The notes: a model not told the origin generated them from the sequence alone. DNA of 10,809 nucleotides from a bacterium (GCA_020049615.1 JAIFKN010000215.1:1-10809); one strand, 5' to 3'; positions 1-6,554 are shown, counted from the stretch's first letter. Numbers and translations are program-made.

Positions 1-1
1 C

Positions 2-124
2 GAATCGATCCGCGACGTCATCGCCTACCCGAAGACCCAGCGCGGCCGCGACGAGATGCTCGACTGCCCGACCCCGGTCAGCGACCGGCAGTTGAAGGAT
101 CTCCACATCGTCACCGCCGTCTGA
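2..124 (+). CDS. aspS: Aspartyl-tRNA synthetase, C-terminal end (5' truncated by window)
   Basis: Only the last 40 codons and the TGA stop (122-124) are visible. The translated tail contains [19 protein letters not shown], then [15 protein letters not shown]. This is the conserved C-terminus of bacterial-type AspRS (family pattern SIRDVIAFPKT...DLMTDAPSxVxxxQLxELHI), part of the class II catalytic core next to motif 3. The enzyme charges tRNA-Asp in the cytosol. The gene converges on fliE with 6 bp between the stop codons. A weak GCCGCC-type stem (114-118 with 125-129) spans both stops and has no T-run. The identification rests on the motif alone, but the motif is distinctive. Whether the enzyme is discriminating or non-discriminating cannot be seen. 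Confidence 0.88.
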   Translation, partial: ESIRDVIAYPKTQRGRDEMLDCPTPVSDRQLKDLHIVTAV

Positions 125-130
125 GGCGGA

Positions 131-445
131 TCAGAACTGGGTCCGGTTGACCTCTTTGTAGGCTTCGACCAGCTTGTTGCGGACTTCGACCGCCAGCTTC
201 AGCGACAGCTGGGCCTGGCTCTGCGCCAGCATGACGCGATGCAGGTTGTCGGTGTCGCCCCGCACTACCGACTGGATCGCTACGTCCACATCCTGCTGGC
301 TCTGGTCGACTTGCTTGACGAAATCGGTGAGCACATCTTGGAAGGTCTTGCCGTCCGCGGTGGTCGCCGGGGCGGCCGGGGCGGCGGCCGGCTGCACCGG
401 CTGGGCTCCGTAGAGGCTGCGCAAGGGATCGAGCGGCTGCGGCAT
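131..445 (-). CDS. fliE: Flagellar hook-basal body complex protein FliE
   Basis: This 104-aa protein has the normal length for FliE, the small protein that joins the MS ring (FliF) to the proximal rod and is exported by the flagellar type III system. The N-terminus is a variable Pro/Ala-rich stretch (about residues 14-30). The C-terminal half is helical and carries the family signature: MLAQSQAQLSLKLAVEVRNK followed by LVEAYKEVNRTQF, matching the FliE pattern of VRNKLVxAYxEI. It is last in a flgB-flgC-fliE operon, 11 bp downstream of the flgC stop. A weak GGATAA precedes the ATG. No fliF follows; the next gene is the convergent aspS. In many bacteria fliE leads directly into fliF-fliG, so here the rod module is separate from the MS-ring genes. 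Confidence 0.93.
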   Translation of the reverse strand: MPQPLDPLRSLYGAQPVQPAAAPAAPATTADGKTFQDVLTDFVKQVDQSQQDVDVAIQSVVRGDTDNLHRVMLAQSQAQLSLKLAVEVRNKLVEAYKEVNRTQF

Positions 446-456
446 GGCTTATCCGA

Positions 457-876
457 TCATCCCGAGATCTCGCCAAGGCGCAACGCGGATTCATGCATCC
501 GCAGCAGGCCGCGCGAGGCGTTGGCGTTGGCGTCGTAGCTCTTGCTGGCGGTCATCAGGTCGACCATCTCCAGGATCGGATCGATGTCGGCCGAGGTCAC
601 CATGCCATCGCCATCGGCGTCGGGATGGCCGGGGTCGAGCCGGGTCTCGTAGCGCGGGCTGGCCACGACTTGGCTCTGGACCACCCCGGTCTGCTGACCG
701 GCCTGGTCCAGTTCGGTGCGGAACACCACGCGCTGACGGGCGTAGGGCAGACCGTTGGCGAGCCGGTTGGTCGAGTTGGCGTTGGCCAGGTTCTCCGCCG
801 CCACAGTCATGCGCAGGCGCTCGGCGCTCATCGCCGAGGCGCTGATCTCGAAACCGGTGAAGAGGGCGTTGGGCAT
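457..876 (-). CDS. flgC: Flagellar proximal rod protein FlgC
   Basis: This 139-aa rod protein is exported through the flagellar type III apparatus and assembles with FlgB, FlgF and FliE into the proximal rod. The N-terminal rod domain reads ISASAMSAERLRMTVAAENL and then ANANS (about residues 11-35; family pattern SGMxAQxxRLxxxAxNIANA). The C-terminal part shows the family block around DIDPILEMVDLMTASKSYDA (about 97-116). Between them the usual FlgC segment GHPDADxxGxV has become DADGDGMVTSAD (residues 86-97), which fits the 12-residue EF-hand/dockerin-type calcium loop at every ligand position. The start is set by a GGAGG (883-887) six bases upstream of the ATG, inside the end of flgB. The flgB stop lies 2 bp before the start, so the two are probably translationally coupled. 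Confidence 0.95.
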   Translation of the reverse strand: MPNALFTGFEISASAMSAERLRMTVAAENLANANSTNRLANGLPYARQRVVFRTELDQAGQQTGVVQSQVVASPRYETRLDPGHPDADGDGMVTSADIDPILEMVDLMTASKSYDANANASRGLLRMHESALRLGEISG

Positions 877-878
877 GA

Positions 879-1241
879 TCAGCCTCCAGGCGCCGAGGTG
901 ATGGCGGTGTTCAGCAGGCGCATCTTGCCGCGCGCCATCTGGGCGTAGGTGTCGAACAACAGCTTGTTCTTGGCCAGGGCGGCTACCTCACGCTCGCTGG
1001 ACACGTCGTTCCCATCGACGTCGGCCGGCGTCGTCCGCGGTTCGTAGACCTCGGTCTCGACCGCCATGGCCTTGTCCACCCCCTGCTCGTCGAGTGCCGC
1101 GTTGAAGGCGTCCTCGAAAGCGACGGCGCGAGCCTTGAAGCCCGGCGTGTTCTGGTTGGCCAGGTTGCCGGCATGCACCTGCTGGCGCAGGACCGCGACA
1201 TCCATGAGGCGGGCGAGGACAGTGAGCCGAGGGTCGTCCAT
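879..1241 (-). CDS. flgB: Flagellar proximal rod protein FlgB
   Basis: With the start at 1241 this is 120 aa, close to the family norm. The reading frame stays open upstream to 1379, but that extension has no FlgB similarity. The N-terminal rod motif is AGNLANQNTPGFKARAVAF (residues 24-42; family ASNIANADTPGYKARDVDF). The C-terminal motif is about 76-114: DGNDVSSEREVAALAKNKLL, then FDTYAQMARGKM. FlgB is the first rod subunit on FliE, and this gene heads the operon flgB-flgC-fliE. No Shine-Dalgarno is seen before the ATG. A sigma-54-type promoter match (1258-1272) would place the transcript start only a few bases before it. If that promoter is real, either the message is nearly leaderless or translation starts at the in-frame ATG at 1205, which would shorten the N-terminal helix. 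Confidence 0.93.
   Translation of the reverse strand: MDDPRLTVLARLMDVAVLRQQVHAGNLANQNTPGFKARAVAFEDAFNAALDEQGVDKAMAVETEVYEPRTTPADVDGNDVSSEREVAALAKNKLLFDTYAQMARGKMRLLNTAITSAPGG
883..887 (-). promoter_or_regulatory. Ribosome binding site deciding the flgC start
   Basis: On the minus strand GGAGG stands six bases before the flgC ATG and lies inside the last codons of flgB. It fixes the flgC start and supports coupled translation of the two genes. It is one of the few strong Shine-Dalgarno sequences in the window. Confidence 0.75.
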
Positions 1242-1257
1242 GGTTGCGGGAGTGAAC

Positions 1258-1272
1258 GCAAGGAACGGGCCA
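1258..1272 (-). promoter_or_regulatory. Candidate sigma-54 (-24/-12) promoter for flgB-flgC-fliE
   Basis: Read on the minus strand the site is TGGCCCGTTCCTTGC. It matches the RpoN consensus TGGCACG-N4-TTGC with one mismatch and has the exact 10-bp spacing between the GG and GC doublets. Sigma-54 control of rod and basal-body operons is known in several flagellated groups. The predicted transcript start would be near 1246, only about 5 bases before the flgB ATG, which is uncomfortably close. No enhancer site was identified. Confidence 0.4.
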
Positions 1273-1282
1273 ATTCGGCTCT

Positions 1283-1417
1283 GCCCCAAGGGTTCGAGGT
1301 CAGGGATGGGAAAACGAGTCGAAACCGACCCAGCGTACCCGGAATTGCAGCCCAAGTCCTTACCCCAGGCCCTCTCCACACGTCCCTGCTCTGAACCCCT
1401 AACCCTTGGCGCAATGA
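1283..1417 (+). repeat. Second copy of the intergenic palindromic arm pair (flgB/1490 spacer)
   Basis: 1394-1417 matches 9301-9324 at 20 of 24 bases without gaps, with the first 12 (AACCCCTAACCC) identical. 1283-1294 (GCCCCAAGGGTT) matches 9232-9243 (GCCCCAGGGGTT) at 11 of 12. Both arms are in the same order and orientation as in the 9.3-kb array. CCAAGGGTT (1286-1294) pairs with AACCCTTGG (1401-1409). The spacer between arms is not alike. I read this as an older copy of a dispersed palindromic element lying in the divergent flgB/1490 region. Confidence 0.6.
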
Positions 1418-1479
1418 AAGTTATCCCCTTCCCACGCTCAAGTCCCGCTCAACCCTGCCGATCCTATCCATGAAGCCAC

Positions 1480-1484
1480 GGAGG
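1480..1484 (+). promoter_or_regulatory. Ribosome binding site for the 1490-3199 gene
   Basis: GGAGG lies five bases before the ATG at 1490 and fixes this start. Its strength contrasts with glgC, the GH57 gene, the GNAT gene and the HPS-RraA gene, none of which has a clear Shine-Dalgarno. Confidence 0.7.
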
Positions 1485-1489
1485 GCGTC

Positions 1490-3199
1490 ATGGGCGACAC
1501 CGATATTCGCGCAGCGCGCGACCGTATTGAAACTGTCGAGAAACGCATCGCTGCGATGCAGGACGCCGGCGTCGACACGGCAGCCTTGCGCGCCCAGTTA
1601 GCTTTCGCCCACCACGCCCTTCGGGAAGGTCGCCTGGCCGACATCGAGGCGATCTGCGATGAGGTGCTTGGCGCCGCGCGGCGTTTGGCGGAACTCGGTT
1701 CGCGCGCCTCGCAGGTGCGCACTCCGGCTCATGGCACGCCGGCGCAGCCCAACCGCGACCCCAGCACCGAGGAGATCCGCAAGGTCAAGATCGGCCGGGC
1801 ACAACTCGCCGAAGAGGTGCGCGCCGCCATCGACGCCGAGGTCAAGGCGCAATACATCCCGTCAGCCAGTTCCCTCGCACCAGCGGTCGATCTCAGTCCT
1901 ATGGAGAAGCGCCTGGCAGCCCTGGAATCCCGCCTTGGCGAGGTCGTGGTGCATGCCGCCGATGCCGCCGCCGTGGCAGGCAAGCTGCAGGCGATCGGCG
2001 CCAGGCTGGAGGCGGTCGAACAGCGACCAGCGGTTGGCGGGATCGATGAAACCACTGTCGCCAACATCGTCGCGCGGACCGTCGCGGAGGCGGTGCCGCG
2101 TCAGGCCTCCGAACTGCTGCGCGAGGCGATCACCAAGCTTCCCACCCGTGACGACCTGCACCAGATCGCCGAGACCCTGCGCGCCGACCTCGACTGGCGG
2201 CTGGAGAAGGCCGCCGCGGAACATGGCTGGTGCTCGCTCGTCGATGTGCAGTCAAGCGTGCGCAAGGCGCTTGCCGAGCAGGATCCCGGCATGATCGCAG
2301 GCGGCTCGCAACTCGGCCGCCTGGAGATCGCGCTCGCCGAATTCGTCCAGCAGTCCAAGGAACAGCAGGATCGCCTGATCGCCGCCCTGGCCGACAAGGT
2401 GGTGCAGCGGACGCAGTCGTTGACCAAGCGCATGCTGGTGCGCGATCCCGAGGCGCCGGCAGAGAAGATGGGAAAGCCGCCCGCCGCGCAGAAGCACGAC
2501 ACCGAGGAGCTGACCCCGTCGCTATCGGTGCCGAGTGGCGAAGGCTCATCGCGCATGGCGGCGATCACCGGGGTGCAACGCGCCATGCCTGGGACGGCTG
2601 CCACCGAGCCTGCCCTCGACCCGGTGCCGGCCGAAACGATCGAAGCCACCCGGCAAACGCATGGTGGCACGACCTTGTTCACCAAGCGCACGCCGGCGGT
2701 CCAATCGACCGCCCCCCCAGCCAGCACGGTCGAAGCCCCTCCGGCGGGCGATCCTGGTCCGGCCCTGCACGAACTGGTCACTGCCGAGGTCGAGCGGGCG
2801 CTGCGCGGAGCAGCCGCATCCACCCTCGGTGAAGGCATGGCCGGGATCGCCTCCAGTCCGATCCAGACAGCCGGAGCGGAGCCGGCCGCCATTGCCACTG
2901 TCGCCACCTCCGGGGAACGTGACCTCGCGGTGCTGGTGGCCGCTGAAGTCGGTCGCCAATTGGCCCTGACGGTGCCGGTGCATCTGCCACCGGCCGACAG
3001 CGATCTTGCCCGAGCCGTCGCCCGAGTGCTGCCGCAGGCTCTGCAGGATGACGCGGTGCGCACGGAACTCTTCGCCGTGCTCGCACTTGAGGCGGCTGGC
3101 AAGCCTGGAGTCCTTGGCGAACTCACCGGGTTGCGCCGATTCCTCAAGCGTGAATTGCAGGCCACTGCCAGCCAGTTGGGCGTCGCAGCAACGGTCTGA
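1490..3199 (+). CDS. Uncharacterised 569-aa helical protein with Pro/Ala-rich linker
   Basis: I do not recognise a family. No signal peptide or membrane segment is seen, so it is probably cytosolic. Residues 5-72 are amphipathic helix with coiled-coil character (ARDRIETVEKRIAAMQ; ADIEAICDEVLGAARRLAEL). Residues 93-310 are again mostly helical, rich in Ala, Glu, Arg and Leu (for example IGRAQLAEEVRAAIDAEVKA and MEKRLAALESRLGEVV). Residues 318-422 are low-complexity Pro/Ala/Thr and likely disordered. The C-terminal helical part (424-565) contains a repeated element: LHELVTAEVERAL (426-438) and LAVLVAAEVGRQL (479-491), followed by DLARAVARVLPQAL (504-517). There is one Cys-Trp pair region (GWCSLVDV, 246-253). 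The gene is monocistronic, divergent from flgB, with 131 bp before glgC. Scaffold or regulatory roles are possible, but nothing in the sequence points to an enzyme. Confidence 0.82.
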   Translation: MGDTDIRAARDRIETVEKRIAAMQDAGVDTAALRAQLAFAHHALREGRLADIEAICDEVLGAARRLAELGSRASQVRTPAHGTPAQPNRDPSTEEIRKVKIGRAQLAEEVRAAIDAEVKAQYIPSASSLAPAVDLSPMEKRLAALESRLGEVVVHAADAAAVAGKLQAIGARLEAVEQRPAVGGIDETTVANIVARTVAEAVPRQASELLREAITKLPTRDDLHQIAETLRADLDWRLEKAAAEHGWCSLVDVQSSVRKALAEQDPGMIAGGSQLGRLEIALAEFVQQSKEQQDRLIAALADKVVQRTQSLTKRMLVRDPEAPAEKMGKPPAAQKHDTEELTPSLSVPSGEGSSRMAAITGVQRAMPGTAATEPALDPVPAETIEATRQTHGGTTLFTKRTPAVQSTAPPASTVEAPPAGDPGPALHELVTAEVERALRGAAASTLGEGMAGIASSPIQTAGAEPAAIATVATSGERDLAVLVAAEVGRQLALTVPVHLPPADSDLARAVARVLPQALQDDAVRTELFAVLALEAAGKPGVLGELTGLRRFLKRELQATASQLGVAATV

Positions 3200-3330
3200 C
3201 GCCCTGCGCAAGTTCTTTCTTGGACCTTCATAGTTCCACGGACGGCTGGCGACAGGTGCTTGGCGTGGACCTCCGCGCGTCGTAGGTTGCCAGTGCGCGA
3301 CCGGCCCCTTCTCCGGCCGCCGACAGGACC

Positions 3331-4578
3331 ATGCACATCCCCACCCTCGCGTTCGTCATGGCCGGCGGCAAAGGCACCCGGCTCGAGCCCCTCACCCTGG
3401 ACCGCTCGAAGCCCTCGGTCCCGTTCGGCGGCAAGTTCCGCATCATCGATTTCGTCCTGTCGAATTTGATCAACTCCGGCATCAACAGCATCTACGTGCT
3501 GACCCAGTTCAAGAGCCAGAGCCTGAGCGAGCATCTGCAGACCTCGTGGACCTTCGGCTCGCTGCTGCGCAACCAGTTCATCCGCGCCGTGCCGGCCCAG
3601 CAGCGCACTGGCGAGCACTGGTACCGCGGCACCGCCGACGCCATCTACCAGAACTTCAACTTGATCGATGACCACAAGCCCGATCGAGTGGCGATCTTCG
3701 GCGGCGACCACATCTTCAAGATGAACGTCGAGCAGATGGAGGACTTCCACCAGCAGGTGAAGGCCGAGGTGACGATCGGCGCCATCCCGGTGCCCATCGC
3801 CGAGGCCAGCGAGTTCGGCGTCATGCAGGTCGACGAACACTGGCGGATCACCGGCTTCCAGGAGAAGCCCAAGAACCCGACACCGATCCCCGGTCGTCCC
3901 GACCTCGCCCTCGCTTCGATGGGCAACTACATCTTCGACCGCCAGCCGTTGGTCGAGGCGCTCAAGGCCGACGCCGCCAACCAGGCCAGCAGCCATGACT
4001 TCGGCAAGAACGTGCTGCCGGCCATGCTCGCCGCCGGCAAGCCGATGTACGCCTGGGACTTCAGCCGGAACCGCATCCCCGGTTCAAGCAACCCGGCCAA
4101 TGACGGCTACTGGCGCGATGTCGGTACCCTGGACGCCTACTACGAGGCGACCATGGACCTGCGCGCCATCGCGCCCGAACTCGATCTCTACAACCAGGAA
4201 TGGCCGATCCGCGCTGAGCCGAACAACTGGCCACCCGCCAAGTTCGTGCACAACTCAGAGGGACGCGTCGGCCAGGCCATCCAATCGATCGTCTGCGAAG
4301 GGGCGATCATCAGCGGCGCCACCGTCATCGACTCGGTCATCGGTACCCGCTGCAAGATCAACAGCTACTCGGAGGTGCACGGCTGCATCCTGCTCGAGGA
4401 CGTCGACATCGGTCGCGGCGCCCGCATCCGCCGCTGCATCATCGACAAGCATGTGAAGATCCCGAACAACGATGTCATCGGCTACAACCGGGATGACGAC
4501 GCCAAGCGCTTCCATGTCACCGAGAACGGGCTGGTGGTCATCCGCAAGAATCTGGTCGTGGAGCCGTTGAAGCGATGA
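3331..4578 (+). CDS. glgC: Glucose-1-phosphate adenylyltransferase (ADP-glucose pyrophosphorylase)
   Basis: GlgC makes ADP-glucose and pyrophosphate from ATP and glucose-1-phosphate, the committed step of bacterial glycogen synthesis, in the cytosol. At 415 aa it is normal length. The nucleotidyltransferase domain (about 1-270) opens with MAGGKGTRLEPLT (10-22), then RSKPSVPFGG (25-34). WYRGTADAIYQN (97-108) follows, then GGDHIFK with the metal-binding Asp126, and FQEKP with Lys179 (equivalent to the glucose-1-phosphate-binding Lys195 of E. coli). SMGNYIF is at 196-202. The C-terminal part (about 305-380) is a left-handed beta-helix of hexapeptide repeats (SVIGTRCKINSYSEVHGCIL). All key residues are present, so it should be active. 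No strong ribosome site is visible before the ATG. It heads the alpha-glucan block and is followed by a hairpin-rich spacer. Confidence 0.97.
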   Translation: MHIPTLAFVMAGGKGTRLEPLTLDRSKPSVPFGGKFRIIDFVLSNLINSGINSIYVLTQFKSQSLSEHLQTSWTFGSLLRNQFIRAVPAQQRTGEHWYRGTADAIYQNFNLIDDHKPDRVAIFGGDHIFKMNVEQMEDFHQQVKAEVTIGAIPVPIAEASEFGVMQVDEHWRITGFQEKPKNPTPIPGRPDLALASMGNYIFDRQPLVEALKADAANQASSHDFGKNVLPAMLAAGKPMYAWDFSRNRIPGSSNPANDGYWRDVGTLDAYYEATMDLRAIAPELDLYNQEWPIRAEPNNWPPAKFVHNSEGRVGQAIQSIVCEGAIISGATVIDSVIGTRCKINSYSEVHGCILLEDVDIGRGARIRRCIIDKHVKIPNNDVIGYNRDDDAKRFHVTENGLVVIRKNLVVEPLKR

Positions 4579-4601
4579 ACTGTCGCGTGTGCGCAATGGG
4601 C

Positions 4602-4755
4602 CCCCGTCGCCACGCGACGGGGCGGCCGCCGAGCGACGGTGGGCGGATACCATGGGCGAAGCCCATCCGCCCACGGTTTCGGAGCGCATGCGACGAAACC
4701 GAGTCGAGACAAAGGCCGTGGGGGCAGGCCCGCAGGGCCGCGGGGGCGGAGCCCC
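4602..4755 (+). repeat. Run of five hairpins in the glgC-downstream spacer
   Basis: Five inverted repeats stand almost end to end. (A) 9-bp arms CCCCGTCGC/GCGACGGGG (4602-4610, 4614-4622), loop 3. (B) GTGGGCGG/CCGCCCAC (4639-4646, 4667-4674) enclosing ATGGGC-GAA-GCCCAT (4652-4666). (C) CGGTTTCG/CGAAACCG (4674-4681, 4694-4701). (D) GGCCC-GCA-GGGCC (4727-4739). (E) GGGGC-GGA-GCCCC (4743-4755). No T-runs follow, so these are not standard intrinsic terminators. They resemble REP/BIME-type intergenic palindromes, or could be a processing or attenuation region between glgC and the next gene. Hairpin E contains the only plausible Shine-Dalgarno (GGAG, 4748-4751) for the gene at 4763. Confidence 0.75.
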
Positions 4756-4762
4756 TGAACAT

Positions 4763-5272
4763 ATGATCTCCCTCGCGGCCGGCCACCTTGACCTGCCGGA
4801 AGGCGTCCTGCCCACCGACCGGGTGCGGCCGGACGGGGTCGTGGTCTATTCGTTGACCGCGCACGCCTTGTATGCGATGGACCGGCATAAATGGATCGAG
4901 AGCGAACATGCCCACCACGACCTCGGTCGCGGGGCCGTGGTCGACTGGATCGACCGTTATTGGAAGGGCTGGACCCGGGCCAAGCTGATCGAGCACCTCT
5001 ACGGCTGGCGTTGCTGGGGCGCCTTCGACGAGGATGGTTTCGGCCTGCTTTCGCGCCACACGGTCGAATACCATGTCCCGCGCGAAGTGCTGCGCCAAGC
5101 GGCAACCATGCTGGCTGACGGGGCGGAGAACCTCGACATCATCAACTGGGCCATCGCCGCCGGCCAGGATCTCGATCCCATCCTCTGGCTGCTCGACCGC
5201 ATCGACATCAACGCCAAGCGACAGCGCCTGCTCACCGACCATATCCGCCTCTTCACGGAGACCGTGCCATGA
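4763..5272 (+). CDS. Uncharacterised Trp-rich 169-aa protein in the glycogen block
   Basis: I do not recognise a family. The frame is open from an ATG at 4589, but the first 58 codons would be the translated hairpin spacer, so I place the start at the ATG at 4763 (MISLAAGHLDLPEG...). The protein looks soluble and has 8 Trp in 169 residues, most in one central block: DWIDRYWKGWTRAKLIEHLY (61-80), then GWRCWGAFDEDGFGLL (81-96). A His-rich patch precedes it (ESEHAHHD, 46-53). The C-terminal third is helical (REVLRQAATMLADG; DPILWLLDRIDI). The stop overlaps the start of the next gene as ATGA, so the two are translationally coupled and probably act together. Aromatic richness would suit carbohydrate contact, but that is inference. 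The GGAG upstream is inside a hairpin loop. Confidence 0.8.
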   Translation: MISLAAGHLDLPEGVLPTDRVRPDGVVVYSLTAHALYAMDRHKWIESEHAHHDLGRGAVVDWIDRYWKGWTRAKLIEHLYGWRCWGAFDEDGFGLLSRHTVEYHVPREVLRQAATMLADGAENLDIINWAIAAGQDLDPILWLLDRIDINAKRQRLLTDHIRLFTETVP

Positions 5273-6525
5273 CCGCCGACCAGCTCGCCAAGCTCCCGCT
5301 CAAGGATCTGCGTGCCCTTGCCGCCGGTCGAGGCATCGCCGCCTCGGCCAAATTACGCAAGGACGAACTGATCGAGGCGCTCGCCGCGACCATGTCCAGC
5401 GAGCGGCGGGAGCCGCCCGCCCCATCGGCCAGCCAGGCCGGTAGCTCGACTCCGCCCCAGGCCCAGTCCTGGCAGCCAGCACCGTCGGAGCACGGCCTGC
5501 CGGTACCGGACCGTTACGGCCGCGACCGCCTGGTGCTACTGGTGCAGGATCCGTCCCACGTCTTTGCCTACTGGGAGGTCGCGCCAGAGACCCTGGCCCG
5601 TGTCCGCGCCGAGGCCGGCAGTAACGCCGCGGCCGTCCTCGTCCTGCATGGACCCGGTGGTGCCGAACAGCGCGAAGTCGACCTCAATGGCGGCAACTAC
5701 TACCTCGCGGTCGCTCCCGGCTCGCTCTACGAAGCCGAACTGTGTCTGCGCGCTGGCGACGGTCGCCTGATCCGCATCGCCATGAGCAACCGCATCCACA
5801 CCCCGGCCGCCGGTCCGAGCTGGCGCACTGACGAGGCGTGGATGGAGGTCGACGAAAGCTTCCAGGATCTGCTCGCCCTGGCCGGCGTGCCGGGCACCCT
5901 TGGCAGCAGCATGGGCAGCGGTTCCGGGCAGCGGTTCCGCAATGTGCGCCAGATCCGCGTCCGCCCGCTCGGCGAGGAGGCCGAGGTCTCCGGCGGGGCG
6001 ATCGCCGCCCCGCCGGCCGCCGCGACCGGCAACCCTGGCAGCCTCGGCGTCATGCGCAGCACGGTCGAGACCTGGTCATCCGCCTCGCTCTCCAGCGCGG
6101 TCCTGGCCCGCAGCGTCGCGCTCGGCAGCGGCTCGGGCAGCGGCCTGGGGCTGGGCGTAGGCGTCAGCAGCGCCCAAATGCTCTCCAGCGGGGTCCTGTC
6201 GTCGCGCTCCCTGTCCAGTCGTTCGCTCTCCAGCCGCAGCGTCGGCAGCGGCACGGTGATCGAAGGCGCCGCCGAGGCGCAGTATCCGGTTGACGGCGTG
6301 TTCCATGCCCCGCCCACCGGCCTGCCCAAGGCGGTTGAAGGCGTGCCCAGCACGCCCGCGCCGGCTGTCGCGGCACCCATGCAGCCGCAGCCGGGCCAGC
6401 CCGCCCCGGCGGCGCCCCCGGTCGCCCCCAACGCTGCGGCCCCGGCGCCCCCAAGCGACCCCCTCGCCTTCATCGGCGCGCCCAAGCCGGCCAGCCAGCG
6501 CAAGCCGAAGCCAGCGCGCGCCTGA
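5269..6525 (+). CDS. Rho_N/SAP-like plus DUF4912 domain protein with Ser- and Pro-rich tail
   Basis: 418 aa. Residues 1-40 look like a Rho_N/SAP-type helical motif: LKDLRALAAGRGIAASAKLR followed by KDELIEAL. After a Pro/Ser/Gln linker comes a DUF4912-like domain (about 78-235), recognisable by PDRYGRDRLVLLVQDPSHVF then AYWEV, with later GGNYYLAVAPGSLYEAEL and a SNRIHTP end. DUF4912 has no assigned biochemical function that I know of. Residues 263-330 are Ser/Leu/Gly-rich with a repeated LSSRS unit (310-324) and a GSGSGSGLGLGVGV run. Residues 345-400 are Pro/Ala-rich, and the tail is basic (QRKPKPARA). The start overlaps the previous stop (ATGA). The GH57 branching enzyme follows after 71 bp. 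A role as a regulator or scaffold of alpha-glucan metabolism is inferred from position only. Confidence 0.85.
   Translation: MTADQLAKLPLKDLRALAAGRGIAASAKLRKDELIEALAATMSSERREPPAPSASQAGSSTPPQAQSWQPAPSEHGLPVPDRYGRDRLVLLVQDPSHVFAYWEVAPETLARVRAEAGSNAAAVLVLHGPGGAEQREVDLNGGNYYLAVAPGSLYEAELCLRAGDGRLIRIAMSNRIHTPAAGPSWRTDEAWMEVDESFQDLLALAGVPGTLGSSMGSGSGQRFRNVRQIRVRPLGEEAEVSGGAIAAPPAAATGNPGSLGVMRSTVETWSSASLSSAVLARSVALGSGSGSGLGLGVGVSSAQMLSSGVLSSRSLSSRSLSSRSVGSGTVIEGAAEAQYPVDGVFHAPPTGLPKAVEGVPSTPAPAVAAPMQPQPGQPAPAAPPVAPNAAAPAPPSDPLAFIGAPKPASQRKPKPARA
6055..6258 (+). repeat. Ser/Gly-rich coding repeat in the DUF4912 protein
   Basis: This stretch encodes residues 263-330, with recurring CTCTCCAGC-type hexamer/nonamer units. 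It includes three near-tandem copies of the codons for LSSRS and a (GS/GL)n run. The reading frame is kept throughout, so it is a coding low-complexity segment, not a frameshifted relic. It is likely disordered and prone to length change between strains. Confidence 0.6.
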
Positions 6526-6554
6526 TCCCGCTCCACCTGACCCACCTGCTCAAC

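Noticed and set aside
114..129. CCGCC...GGCGG stem spanning the aspS and fliE stops as a bidirectional terminator.
   Set aside because: The stem is only 5 bp, with no T-run on either strand.
1242..1379. A longer FlgB starting at 1379.
   Set aside because: The extra 46 residues have no FlgB similarity and would contain the sigma-54 promoter match and the repeat arm. The 120-aa form has the normal family length.
3243..3265. TGGCGACAGGTGCTTGGC upstream of glgC as a sigma-54 promoter.
   Set aside because: The -12 GC is not at the required 10-bp spacing from the -24 GG, so it does not fit the consensus.
2101..3996. A 631-codon minus-strand open frame across the 569-aa gene and the first half of glgC.
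   Set aside because: It covers the conserved glgC coding sequence in antisense, is composed of shadow-type low-complexity Ser/Arg/Ala text, and has no ribosome site or motif.
4589..4762. An N-terminal extension of the Trp-rich protein starting at ATG 4589.
   Set aside because: The 58 extra codons are just the translated hairpin run (Gly/Arg/Pro-rich), so the ATG at 4763 is more credible.
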